From NP936 sp002726085 (GTDB taxonomy: Bacteria; Acidobacteriota; Vicinamibacteria; Vicinamibacterales; UBA8438), in the NCBI GenBank assembly GCA_036012905.1, contig DASCQF010000005.1:20562-84561 (forward strand): a stretch of DNA of 64,000 nt, written 5' to 3'. The notes beneath the pieces are model-generated. The model ran no database searches. It was not told the DNA's origin and worked only from the letters and a program-made list of their open reading frames with translations. Positions 34,458-44,625 of the stretch are shown here, piece after piece (the stretch's first letter is position 1; every line of letters begins with the position of its first letter). Both the position numbers and the translations under genes were made by a program.

Positions 34458-34916
34458 CTACCTCGGGTTCACCCTCGTGCTCTGTGTCGATACGCATTGC
34501 CATCGGCCATCGCGCTGCACCCAGACGTCGGTATAACGAAACGTCACTTCCGCCCGTTGCCCTTGCCGGATCCCGACCAGGCGCAGGGTGAACCACACCA
34601 CTGCCGTGTCCCGATAAACCTTCACCGTGAACTCGTCCTGAATGGCGGACTCCACCTGCTGATTGAACTCGGTCGCGAGCGCCAGCTCCCGTGCCTTGTC
34701 GCCCCGACTACCATCGTCGTAGGTCGCAGTGAACTCGTCGGCCAAGATCTCCTCGATGAAGGCGATATCCTTGCGATAGAATGCCTCATTCCACCCCTGT
34801 TCGAGCTCGACGAGAATCTGTTGATCCGACTTGACCGTCGGCTCCTGCGTAGCGGACGCAGGAACGGCCAAGGCCGTCGCAAGCACATACCACAGCACAA
34901 CACCGCGCCGTCCCAT
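34458..34916 (-). CDS. Exported NTF2-like (DUF4440/SnoaL-type) protein
   Basis: 152 residues with a signal peptide (VVLWYVLATALAVPASA). The mature part (DQQILVELEQGWNEAFYRKDIAFIEEILADEFTATYDDGSRGDKAREL..VTFRYTDVWVQRDGRWQCVSTQSTRV) is a typical cone-shaped NTF2-like fold of the DUF4440 group. Members bind small ligands or act as simple isomerases; no catalytic residue can be assigned. It is 51 bp upstream of the Dph6-like gene, on the same strand. Confidence 0.78.
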   Translation of the reverse strand: MGRRGVVLWYVLATALAVPASATQEPTVKSDQQILVELEQGWNEAFYRKDIAFIEEILADEFTATYDDGSRGDKARELALATEFNQQVESAIQDEFTVKVYRDTAVVWFTLRLVGIRQGQRAEVTFRYTDVWVQRDGRWQCVSTQSTRVNPR

Positions 34917-34991
34917 CAGGCAGGCTCCATTCCTACGCTCCCCGATCGCAGTCTACAGCGTCGCCGGGAGACACCGGCTGAGCTCATATGT

Positions 34992-35570
34992 TCACTGTCC
35001 GATCACTTGAACATCGGGAAGGTTGGCCTCCACCTGCTTCCACCCCTGGAAGTGTTTTAGACAATCCACCACCATGGGCATAGGCTCTGGCCAGATTTCC
35101 GGCAAGTCCATCTCGCCTGCCGACTCGATAGAACACGCGAGTCTTTCGTCCGGCGGGCAGAACTGCGCGTCAACGCCCGGCTTGTTGCCACGCGGATCCA
35201 CTCGGTACCATCCGATCCCAGGCAAATGAACGGCGTTGAGTCCGTGGAGCGAAAAGCCATTGCCATCCTCACGGCTCAGTCGCTGATAGCACAGCCCGGC
35301 CAGAATGCCGTTGGCTCGTAGCAGAGCCGCCAGCAAGTGGCTCTTCGCGAAGCACCATCCGGTGCCCTGCTCCAGAACCTCAGAAGCCAGGCAGGTAGTC
35401 ACAGGCGCTTTGTGGTCCCCGCTGTGCTCTATGCGATCTCGAACCCACTCGAAACAGACGCGTGTGGTTTCGGGCTCGTCAGAGCGCCCCTGGCCAAGCT
35501 CGCGAGCACACTCCAGAACCCCTGGGGATCGCCAGTCAATGACGTCGGTTGATTTGAGATAGCGGTTCAT
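34992..35570 (-). CDS. Transglutaminase-like cysteine protease-fold protein
   Basis: 192 residues with the transglutaminase core: Cys in GTGWCFAKSHLLAALLRANG (about residue 73), His in SLHGLNAVHLPG (about residue 109) and Asp in WYRVDPRGNK (about residue 125). The complete Cys-His-Asp triad suggests catalytic activity, as peptidase or transglutaminase. No signal peptide is visible, so it is probably cytoplasmic. It does not share a family-specific extra domain that would tell the substrate. Confidence 0.85.
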   Translation of the reverse strand: MNRYLKSTDVIDWRSPGVLECARELGQGRSDEPETTRVCFEWVRDRIEHSGDHKAPVTTCLASEVLEQGTGWCFAKSHLLAALLRANGILAGLCYQRLSREDGNGFSLHGLNAVHLPGIGWYRVDPRGNKPGVDAQFCPPDERLACSIESAGEMDLPEIWPEPMPMVVDCLKHFQGWKQVEANLPDVQVIGQ

Positions 35571-35810
35571 CTGCGTTCAACACAGAACGTCAGAGCGGTG
35601 GACAACGTCAATTCGCGGCATCTCCGAACGGCACGTCCACCTACTGTCACCAAAACTGTCTCGTAGGAGCCATTCTGTCCGTGTCATTTCGTCCGGTCAA
35701 GCACCTCCACCACATAGGGTTACTGGATTATTGCGACTCGCCGGAACCGGCTGGGCTGAAGGCTCCGGCCGCCCCATCCCATACCCTCGCGCCAATTTCC
35801 CGGTGGGAGC

Positions 35811-36602
35811 TCACCCGACGAGCTCGGCGCGCATGACGGTGACCGCCTGTCCTCCAAGCCGGATGCGGTCGCCGTCGAGTCCTACCTTGACGACGCCGCC
35901 GCGCTCGGAGGCCTGATACGCGGTGAAGGAATCGGTGTCCAGGCGCTCTCCCCAAAACGGCCCGAGACAGCAGTGGGCGGACCCTGTCACCGGGTCCTCG
36001 TCGATACCGGCGGCCGGCGCAAAGAACCGCGAGACGACGTCGAATCCCGGCGCAGACGACCGGCTCGTCACGATGACTCCCCGGTTCGATAGACGCCTGA
36101 GGGCACCGAAGTCTGGCGTCAGATCCCGGACGATCTGCTCGGAGGCGACTTCGATCAGAAAGTCGAACCGGTTTCGTCCAACCCACAGCGGGTCGACCCC
36201 CAGCGCAGCGGTCAGCTCTGCGGGAACATTCACCGGCGCCGGAGGCTCGGCCGGGAAATCCAGCTCGATCCAGTCGTCCTGGCGTTGCGCGGTCAGCAGG
36301 CCGCTCTTCGTGTGGAACCGCGCTTCGGCGCCGCCGGCCAGATGTCCGTCCTCCCACAGGACGTGCGCGCTGGCGAGCGTCGCGTGGCCGCACAGCGCCA
36401 CCTCGACGGCGGGCGTGAACCAGCGCAGGTCGAAGCCCTCGTCCCGACGGACCAGGAACGCGGTCTCCGAGAGGTTCATCTCGCGGGCGACCGCCTGCAT
36501 CCACCCCTCTGAGGCCGCCTCCGGCAACAGACAGACCGTGGCCGGGTTGCCGCCGAACAGGGTGTCGGTGAACGCGTCGACCTGTGTGATGATCTGCCCC
36601 AC
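35811..36602 (-). CDS. PhzF-family isomerase/epimerase
   Basis: About 263 residues with the diaminopimelate-epimerase-like fold of the PhzF group. Signatures are QVDAFTDTLFGGNPATVC at the N-terminus, NLSETAFL (catalytic Glu), LRWFTPAVEVALCGHATLASAHVL, and FFAPAAGIDEDPVTGSAHCCLGPFW. I choose a GTG at 36602 because a strong GGAGGA lies 7 bp upstream and the family begins at this point; a longer ATG-initiated frame to 36659 would run into the atp promoter region. The substrate is unknown and no phenazine genes are present. Confidence 0.9.
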   Translation of the reverse strand: MGQIITQVDAFTDTLFGGNPATVCLLPEAASEGWMQAVAREMNLSETAFLVRRDEGFDLRWFTPAVEVALCGHATLASAHVLWEDGHLAGGAEARFHTKSGLLTAQRQDDWIELDFPAEPPAPVNVPAELTAALGVDPLWVGRNRFDFLIEVASEQIVRDLTPDFGALRRLSNRGVIVTSRSSAPGFDVVSRFFAPAAGIDEDPVTGSAHCCLGPFWGERLDTDSFTAYQASERGGVVKVGLDGDRIRLGGQAVTVMRAELVG

Positions 36603-36652
36603 GAGACTCCTCCAGATGCTGCATACAGGCGCCCAGGACTCCCGACGGCTGG

Positions 36653-36682
36653 TTGCCATCGGCCCGCCCGGCCTGCTATGAT
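36653..36682 (+). promoter_or_regulatory. Promoter of the ATP synthase F0 operon
   Basis: TTGCCA at 36653-36658, an 18-bp spacer and TATGAT at 36677-36682, preceded by TGC, which makes an extended -10 (TGCTATGAT). The operon's first gene starts about 125 bp downstream. Confidence 0.7.
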
Positions 36683-36687
36683 TTTAT

Positions 36688-36707
36688 GTTTCCCGACGGT
36701 GGGAAAC
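36688..36707 (+). promoter_or_regulatory. Perfect inverted repeat at the predicted atp transcription start
   Basis: GTTTCCC, six bases, GGGAAAC. It begins 6 bp after the -10 box, so it lies at +1 of the transcript. It could be a repressor operator or a 5'-terminal RNA hairpin. It lacks a T-run, so it is not a terminator. Confidence 0.6.
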
Positions 36708-36806
36708 GGTCTACAACGGGCGTGAACCGGACCCGAGCGACTCAGGCCGTCCGGTGTCAGGGACGCCGCTGGGAATCCCCGCGCGTTCCGATTGCTGACT
36801 CGTCAC

Positions 36807-37049
36807 ATGCCCGACCCGAGCGACCATTTTCTCGCAAGATCGTTTCAGGCCTTGCAGGAAAACGTCCGCCGGTCGGGTCCGGCGGCGTCGGCCGGGTACA
36901 CGCTCATCGGCGCCATCCTCCTGCTGGGCGGAGTGGGTTACCTGGTGGATCGCTGGGCAGAGACCGCACCCTGGTTCATGCTCACGGGTTTGCTGACGGG
37001 TATGGTCGTCGGGTTCTACCAGCTGGCGAAGACGGTCTGGAAGATATGA
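36807..37049 (+). CDS. atpZ: AtpZ/AtpI-like ATP synthase assembly protein
   Basis: 80 residues with two membrane helices: SAGYTLIGAILLLGGVGYLVDRW (about 30-50) and PWFMLTGLLTGMVVGFYQLAKTVW (about 58-78). This is the AtpZ/AtpQ ('putative F0F1-ATPase subunit') pattern, a small protein encoded at the head of many atp operons and linked to Mg2+ supply or c-ring assembly. It starts at the ATG at 36807 after a leader of about 120 nt. Its stop overlaps the start of the next gene by 4 bp (ATGA). Confidence 0.8.
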   Translation: MPDPSDHFLARSFQALQENVRRSGPAASAGYTLIGAILLLGGVGYLVDRWAETAPWFMLTGLLTGMVVGFYQLAKTVWKI

Positions 37050-37423
37050 AGCTGTCCGGAGTGCTGGCGGTCGTCTGCGTGGCTACGTGTGGCCTGTTCA
37101 CAACGCTGGTCGCGCCAGGCACCACGGGTGCGGCGTTCTTGGGTATGGCGGCGCCGCTGATCGTCGGGATGGGGACCATCCTGCTGGTCGAACAGACGAC
37201 GCGCGCCAACATCCAGGCGCTCACGAGCCGGATGACGATCGCGTTCGTCGCCAAGATGGTGTTCTACGCGACGTATGTGTCGGTCGCGATCGCGCTACTG
37301 GGCATCGACCCAGTACCCTTCACCATTAGTTTCACGTTCTATTTCGTGGCGCTGCAGATCACCGAGGCGCTGTATTTCAAGACCCTGTTCGCACGCACCA
37401 GCGCGAACACCGCCGTCAACTGA
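37046..37423 (+). CDS. atpI: ATP synthase subunit I-like membrane protein
   Basis: 125 residues starting at the ATG at 37046, which overlaps the atpZ stop (ATGA). Four hydrophobic helices separated by short loops fill nearly the whole length, including VLAVVCVATCGLFTTLVAP and MTIAFVAKMVFYATYVSVAIALLG. This size, topology and position before atpB match AtpI-type chaperones of c-ring assembly; the sequence is not strongly conserved, so the name rests on context. The start is decided by the overlap; the same frame extends upstream without conservation. Confidence 0.72.
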   Translation: MKLSGVLAVVCVATCGLFTTLVAPGTTGAAFLGMAAPLIVGMGTILLVEQTTRANIQALTSRMTIAFVAKMVFYATYVSVAIALLGIDPVPFTISFTFYFVALQITEALYFKTLFARTSANTAVN

Positions 37424-37448
37424 GCGCACGCACACCGCTGCCATCATC

Positions 37449-38399
37449 ATGAGCGCCGCACAAGAGCACGAAGCCGCACAGGCGGCCGGAGAGCACGGCG
37501 CCGAAGAGGCGTTCAACGCCGGCGAGGTCATCATCGAGCACGTCTCGAACAGCTCGCTCGATCACCCGATTCTGCATCTCCCGCACATCGGCGGCATCGA
37601 TTTCTCCGTCACCAAGCACGTCATGATGTTGTGGCTGGTCGCCGGATTCCTGTTCCTGGTCATCACGATCGCCACCCGGGCCTACCTCAAGCAGGAACGA
37701 CGCATTCCGACCGGCTTCATGAACGCCCTGGAATGGCTGGTGCAGTCGATTCGCGACGCGATCGTGCTCCCGAACGTCGGGGCGAAGTTCGTCAACGTCT
37801 GGACGCCGCTGATCCTGACGCTCTGTGTGTTCATCCTCGCCTCGAACGCGATCGGGCTGATCCCGATCTTCGAAGTACTCGGCCTGATGGACCGGTTCGT
37901 GCTACAGAACGCTCCCGAGTCGGAGTCGCTGATCAACAGCGTGCTGCACGGCGGCACGACCTCGACGGCCAACTACAACGTCACCGCGGCGCTCGCGACC
38001 ATCACGTTCTTCGCCATCATCGTGGCCGGCGTCATGGCTCACGGCTTCTTCAAGCACTGGAAGAACCTGGTGCCGTCGGGGCTCGCCTGGCCGGTCTATA
38101 TTTTGCTTATCCCGATCGAGATCATGGGCATGTTCGTCAAGCCGTTCGCGCTCACCATGCGGCTGGCCGCCAACATGACCGGTGGCCACATCGCGATTCT
38201 GTCGATCCTGTCGCTGGTCTTCATCTTCAACCAGGTGTTCGAGAGCGCGGCACTCGGCGTGGGCGTCGGGTTCACGGTCGCCTTGCCGCTCGCGGTCGGC
38301 ATCTCCGCCCTGGAAATCATCGTCGTCATGGTCCAGGCCTACGTGTTCACCCTGCTGACATCGGTATTCATCGGCATGGCCATCAACGTCCACCACTAG
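37449..38399 (+). CDS. atpB: ATP synthase F0 subunit a
   Basis: 316 residues. It forms the stationary half-channels that pass protons to the c-ring. The essential arginine is in FALTMRLAANMTGGH (about residue 240) and the last helix has AVGISALEIIVVMVQAYVFTLLTSVFIGMAI, both hallmark sequences. The N-terminus is acidic with a stretch of about 30 extra residues before NSSLDHPILHLPH. It starts at the ATG at 37449, 25 bp after the atpI stop, and is followed 44 bp later by atpE. Confidence 0.95.
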   Translation: MSAAQEHEAAQAAGEHGAEEAFNAGEVIIEHVSNSSLDHPILHLPHIGGIDFSVTKHVMMLWLVAGFLFLVITIATRAYLKQERRIPTGFMNALEWLVQSIRDAIVLPNVGAKFVNVWTPLILTLCVFILASNAIGLIPIFEVLGLMDRFVLQNAPESESLINSVLHGGTTSTANYNVTAALATITFFAIIVAGVMAHGFFKHWKNLVPSGLAWPVYILLIPIEIMGMFVKPFALTMRLAANMTGGHIAILSILSLVFIFNQVFESAALGVGVGFTVALPLAVGISALEIIVVMVQAYVFTLLTSVFIGMAINVHH

Positions 38400-38443
38400 T
38401 CACGCAGTCAGACAACGCCACACTCACACGGAGGAATAGCTGA

Positions 38444-38668
38444 ATGGAACTCTTGTACATCGCCGGCGTCGCGCTTGGTCTCGGGTTGATCGTGATCGGG
38501 GCGGGTCTGGGTATCGGCAAATTCACCGCCGCCGCCGCCGAGAGCATCGCCCGCCAGCCGAGCGCCGCCGCGCAGATCACCGGCGCCGTGAACCTCCCGC
38601 TCTTCCTGCTGGAAGGCGTGGCGATTCTGGCCGAGGTGTTCGTCTTCATCGTCGTGCTGATGCGGTGA
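38444..38668 (+). CDS. atpE: ATP synthase F0 subunit c
   Basis: 74-residue hairpin of two helices with the polar loop ARQP (residues 36-39). Glu57 in LFLLEGVAIL is the ion-carrying carboxylate. At the positions where Na+-type c subunits have Gln and Ser/Thr, this protein has Ile24 and Gly58, so it should carry protons. Unusually there is a second acidic residue, Glu64, two turns further along helix 2. A strong GGAGG ribosome site precedes the ATG. Confidence 0.95.
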   Translation: MELLYIAGVALGLGLIVIGAGLGIGKFTAAAAESIARQPSAAAQITGAVNLPLFLLEGVAILAEVFVFIVVLMR

Positions 38669-38718
38669 CCGTCCCGTCAGACACCCGATACGCACGATAA
38701 CGTCAGAGGGAGCGTCTC

Positions 38719-39222
38719 ATGGATAATCCGTTGGTCCAGCCCGATCCCGGGCTCTTCATCTGGACCATCCTCACCTTTCTGATCCTGCTCGGCGCGCTGG
38801 CCAAGTTCGCCTGGGGGCCGCTGCTGAGAGCGCTCGACGAACGTCAGGAAACGATCCGCAAGTCGCTCGATGACGCCGAACAAGCCAATAAGGAGCTCCA
38901 ACGGCTGCAGCAGGAATCGGCGCAGATCATTGCCGAGGCCCGCAGCGACGCACAGGCGATCGTCGCCAAGAGCCGCGCTGAAGCCGAGACGGTCCGGGAG
39001 GATCTGAAGCGGAAGGCCAAGGAGGAAGCTGATGCTCTGGTCCGCGGCGCCGAACGGCAGATCCAGCTCGAGACCGCTCGCGCGGTCCAGCAGATTCGGC
39101 ACGAGGTGGTCGACCTCTCGCTCTCGGTCGCCTCGAAGCTGATCAAGAAGAACCTGACGCAGGAAGACAACGACGCGTTGATACAGGACTCGCTCAGCCA
39201 GATCGAAACGTCAAAACACTAG
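38719..39222 (+). CDS. atpF: ATP synthase F0 subunit b
   Basis: 167 residues: one N-terminal membrane helix (FIWTILTFLILLGALAKFAW, about 13-32) followed by a long charged coiled coil (DERQETIRKSLDDAEQANKELQRLQQESAQIIAEARSDAQ..), the peripheral stalk that holds F1. It ends with DLSLSVASKLIKKNLTQEDN, typical of b subunits. It is the last atp gene here; delta, alpha, gamma, beta and epsilon do not follow, and the next genes are the convergent nuo operon. The F1 genes must lie elsewhere. Confidence 0.94.
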   Translation: MDNPLVQPDPGLFIWTILTFLILLGALAKFAWGPLLRALDERQETIRKSLDDAEQANKELQRLQQESAQIIAEARSDAQAIVAKSRAEAETVREDLKRKAKEEADALVRGAERQIQLETARAVQQIRHEVVDLSLSVASKLIKKNLTQEDNDALIQDSLSQIETSKH

Positions 39223-39250
39223 ATACCCGAGCAGGCCGCTGTATCACCGC

Positions 39251-39270
39251 AGCCTGTAGCCTGAAGCCTA
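39251..39270. repeat. Heptamer array between convergent atpF and nuoN
   Basis: AGCCTGT, AGCCTGA, AGCCTA. Period 7. It lies in the 72-bp gap between the two operon ends, where one would expect terminators; I see no hairpin with a T-run there. Confidence 0.5.
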
Positions 39271-39294
39271 TTTCGAGGCGGGAGCCCGGCGTGC

Positions 39295-40767
39295 CTACCG
39301 CACCGCGACCGTCGCGGCGATGCCGTCGAGGGTGCGAGCGGCCGTTTCGGCCTGCTCGAAAAGTGCCTGCGGGTAGAGACCGAGCACGACGGTTCCGAGC
39401 AACGCGACACCGATCGCAACGGCCATCGCGGGACCGATGGCAATCGGGGAACCGACACCCTCCTCTTCGTTGATCCACATGAAGACGACGACCCGGAGGT
39501 AGTAATAAATCGACAGCGCGCTGTTGGCGACGGCGATGACGGCGAGCCAGATGAAGCCGGCATCGATGGCCGCGCCGAAAAGCCAGACCTTCCCCATGAA
39601 CCCGGCTGTGGGCGGAATCCCGCCCAGCGACAGCATGAAGAACAACATCGCGAAGGCGGCGACCGGGCTGCGCTTCGACAAGCCATTGAGGTCCTTCAAC
39701 TCGTCGCCGATGATGTCACTGCGTCGCATCGCCGTCACGACGGCGAACGCCCCGAGCTGCATGAACAGGTAGACGCCCAGATACACCAGCATCGCCGCCA
39801 CGCCGCGCTCGGTGCGGACGACCACTCCGATCAGCAGATACCCCGCATGTGCAATCGACGAGTAGGCGAGCATCCGCTTGAGGTTGCTCTGGGTCAACGC
39901 AGCGATGTTTCCCACCGTCATGGTGACGACGGCGAGACCGTAGAACAGCATCGCCCACTCTGCACCGAGCGCCGGCAGCCCTTCGACGAAGATTCGGAGC
40001 AGCATCGCGAACGACGCCGCCTTGGAGCCGACCGACAGGAACGCCGTCACCGGCGTGGGCGCGCCTTCATACACATCCGGCGCCCACATGTGAAACGGAA
40101 CGGCGGCAATCTTGAAACTCATGCCGGCGGCGACCAGAATCACCGCCAGTACGAGCACCAGGCTTGGATCCTGCCCGCGGAGCGCCGCCGCGATGCCAGC
40201 CAGACTGGTCGTGCCGGTCGCACCGTATAACAGCGACATGCCGTAGAGCAGAATGCCCAATGAGAACGCGCCGAGCACGAAATACTTCACCGCGGCTTCG
40301 TTCGACCGCGGGTTGGGCTTGAGAAACCCTGCCAGCACGTAAAACGACACCGCCATCGTCTCGAGTCCGATGAACAGCGTGATCAGATCGACACCGCTCG
40401 CCATGAACATCATGCCGAGCGAGGCGCACAGTATCAGGAAGTAATACTCGCCTACTCTGATCCCCTCGACCCGCATATAGGGCGCCGACATCAAGAGCGT
40501 CAAGGCGGCCGACAGCAGCACGATTACCTTGAAGAACGCCGCAAAGCCGTCTATCGCCAACAACCCGCGCGAAGCGGTCACGTCGAGACCGGCGAATGAG
40601 GCCAGGGCCACCAAGGTCGCCGCCACGGTGGCGAGCGCCGTCCACAACAGCAGCCCGTCGCGCCGTGGTGCCAGCACCGCCAGCAACAGCAGCAGCATTG
40701 CGCCGCCGGTGAGGACCAGCTCCGGCAGGATGTAATAGAAGTCGAGCGAGGAAAACCCAGCCGGCAT
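39295..40767 (-). CDS. nuoN: NADH-quinone oxidoreductase subunit N
   Basis: 490 residues, about 14 membrane helices, Mrp-antiporter-like proton-pumping subunit of complex I. Conserved features are the Glu in TLFIGLETMAVSFYVLAGF (helix 5), the Lys in GMSFKIAAVPFHMWAPDVYEGAPTP (helix 7 and adjacent motif) and KRMLAYSSIAHAGYLL. Start at the ATG at 40767, whose A is shared with the nuoM TAA stop (TAATG). It is the last gene of the nuo operon. Confidence 0.95.
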   Translation of the reverse strand: MPAGFSSLDFYYILPELVLTGGAMLLLLLAVLAPRRDGLLLWTALATVAATLVALASFAGLDVTASRGLLAIDGFAAFFKVIVLLSAALTLLMSAPYMRVEGIRVGEYYFLILCASLGMMFMASGVDLITLFIGLETMAVSFYVLAGFLKPNPRSNEAAVKYFVLGAFSLGILLYGMSLLYGATGTTSLAGIAAALRGQDPSLVLVLAVILVAAGMSFKIAAVPFHMWAPDVYEGAPTPVTAFLSVGSKAASFAMLLRIFVEGLPALGAEWAMLFYGLAVVTMTVGNIAALTQSNLKRMLAYSSIAHAGYLLIGVVVRTERGVAAMLVYLGVYLFMQLGAFAVVTAMRRSDIIGDELKDLNGLSKRSPVAAFAMLFFMLSLGGIPPTAGFMGKVWLFGAAIDAGFIWLAVIAVANSALSIYYYLRVVVFMWINEEEGVGSPIAIGPAMAVAIGVALLGTVVLGLYPQALFEQAETAARTLDGIAATVAVR

Positions 40768-42377
40768 TATCTGGCGCCCCCACGCACGGGAACCTCGATG
40801 ACGTCGCCGTCCAGCACCAGCAGGTTGGGTGGCGCCGCCGGCTGCCGCGCGCCGTCGTCGTCGTCCGCTGCAGCATTGAGCGGCCCATACGCGCTGTTGA
40901 CGCGGGCCATGACACGATCCACGGAGGTATCGAGCCGTTCGATGAACGGCTTCGGATACAACCCGATCCACACCGCGAGAATCAGCAACGGTGTGAACGT
41001 CGCCCACTCCCTCAGATTGAGGTCGGGCAGATTCTCATTCTTGGGGTTGTCGATCGTCCCGAACATCGTGCGCTGATACAGCCACAGCATGTAGGCCGCC
41101 CCCAGCACGATGCCGGTCGCCGCAAAGCCGGCCCACACCTTGTTGACGACGAAGATCCCTTGCAGAATCAGCACTTCGCCGATGAAGCCGTTGAGTGTCG
41201 GCAACCCGATCGACGACATCGTCATCACCAGGAACACCGCGGCATAGGCCGGCATGATCTTCGACAACCCGCCATACTCGGAGATCTCACGAGTGTGACG
41301 GCGCTCGTAGACCACACCGACCAGGAGGAAGAGGGCGCCGGTCGAAATCCCGTGATTAATCTGTTGCACGATGCTGCCAGTGATGCCGACCGGGGTGAGC
41401 GCGAACATCCCCAGCATCACCAGACCCATGTGGCTGACACTGGAATAGGCCACCAGCCGTTTCCAGTCGCTCTGGGCCATCGCCACCAGCGCACCGTAGA
41501 CAATGCCGATGATCGACAGCCAGACCACCCAGGGTACGAACGCCTGCGTCGCCTCTGGCAGTATCGGCAATGAGAACCGAATGAACCCGTAGGTGCCCAT
41601 CTTCAGGAGCACGGCGGCCAGAATGACCGACCCGGCGGTCGGAGCGTCGGTGTGCGCGTCGGGCAGCCAGGTGTGGAATGGGAACATCGGCACCTTGACG
41701 GCGAACCCGAGGAAGAACGCCAGGAAGACCCACCACTGCAATCCGAACGGCATGTTCAACTGATGGAACTGCGTGATATCGAACGTATACACGCCGGTTA
41801 CCTCGTGGTGATAGAAGTAGACCGCGAGGATGCCCAGCAGCATGATCACACTGCCGACCAGCGTGAACAGGAAGAACTTAATCGCCGAATACAGCCGATT
41901 GGCGCTGCCCCAGATGCCGATGAGGAAATACATCGGCACCAGCATGACCTCCCAGAAGACGAAGAACAGCAGGAAGTCGAGCGCCACGAACGCCCCGATC
42001 ATACCGGTCTGTAGCACCAGCAGGAAGATGTAGTACTCCTTGACGCGCTCCGTGATCGCGGTCCACGACGACAGCACCGCGATGGCCCCCATCAGGGTGG
42101 CGAGCAGAATCAGCAACGAGGCGAACCCGTCGACCCCGATGAAATACTCGGCGCCAATCGATGGAATCCACTCGTGCCGCTCGACGAACTGCCAGTCGGA
42201 GCTGGTCTTGTCGAGCCAGAACCAGAGCGGCAGGGAGACCAAGAAGCCGAGCACGGCGAACGCGTTCGCAATCCAGCGGATGGCGTTTTGCTTGCTTGCG
42301 AATAGCAGCAGCACCGCGCCCACCAGCGGCGTGAACATGATTAGCGACAACAGCGGAAAGTTGGCGGTGTTGCTCAT
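40767..42377 (-). CDS. nuoM: NADH-quinone oxidoreductase subunit M
   Basis: 536 residues, antiporter-like membrane subunit of complex I. Conserved: LLFFVFWEVMLVPMYFLIGIWG (helix-5 Glu), KVPMFPFHTWLPDAHTDAPTAGSVILAAVLLKMGTYGF (helix-7 Lys and the broken-helix region) and WKRLVAYSSVSHMGLVMLG. I use the ATG at 42377; a TTG two codons upstream is possible. The 91-bp gap to nuoL holds four perfect heptamer repeats. It overlaps nuoN by 1 bp. Confidence 0.95.
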   Translation of the reverse strand: MSNTANFPLLSLIMFTPLVGAVLLLFASKQNAIRWIANAFAVLGFLVSLPLWFWLDKTSSDWQFVERHEWIPSIGAEYFIGVDGFASLLILLATLMGAIAVLSSWTAITERVKEYYIFLLVLQTGMIGAFVALDFLLFFVFWEVMLVPMYFLIGIWGSANRLYSAIKFFLFTLVGSVIMLLGILAVYFYHHEVTGVYTFDITQFHQLNMPFGLQWWVFLAFFLGFAVKVPMFPFHTWLPDAHTDAPTAGSVILAAVLLKMGTYGFIRFSLPILPEATQAFVPWVVWLSIIGIVYGALVAMAQSDWKRLVAYSSVSHMGLVMLGMFALTPVGITGSIVQQINHGISTGALFLLVGVVYERRHTREISEYGGLSKIMPAYAAVFLVMTMSSIGLPTLNGFIGEVLILQGIFVVNKVWAGFAATGIVLGAAYMLWLYQRTMFGTIDNPKNENLPDLNLREWATFTPLLILAVWIGLYPKPFIERLDTSVDRVMARVNSAYGPLNAAADDDDGARQPAAPPNLLVLDGDVIEVPVRGGAR

Positions 42378-42423
42378 GAGCAAGGTCTCGTATCAAATCC
42401 ACTCGGTCGTGCCGGGACCAATC

Positions 42424-42451
42424 TTCTGACTTCTGACTTCTGACTTCTGAC
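42424..42451 (-). repeat. Four perfect heptamers between nuoL and nuoM
   Basis: Four identical copies of TTCTGAC on the plus strand (GTCAGAA on the transcribed strand). The same unit occurs upstream of hemA, in the opposite orientation relative to coordinates but in the same orientation relative to the downstream gene. Confidence 0.8.
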
Positions 42452-42468
42452 TTCTTCGAGCACGCCGC

Positions 42469-44586
<2,118 letters not shown>

Positions 44587-44592
44587 AATTAG

Positions 44593-44609
44593 TCGGGGCT
44601 GCGCCCCGA
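44593..44609 (-). promoter_or_regulatory. GC hairpin immediately upstream of the nuoL start
   Basis: TCGGGGC, three bases, GCCCCGA: a perfect 7-bp stem. It replaces the ribosome-binding site region and is followed by CTAATT and the ATG. A near-identical arrangement precedes nuoD. Confidence 0.65.
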
Positions 44610-44625
44610 ACCCAACGCCGCTGTG

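Noticed and set aside
36688..36707. Palindrome considered as a transcription terminator
   Set aside because: No T-run follows, and it lies at the start point of a predicted promoter rather than after a gene.
42424..42451. Tandem repeat considered as a CRISPR array
   Set aside because: The units are 7 bp with no spacers, and no cas genes are present.
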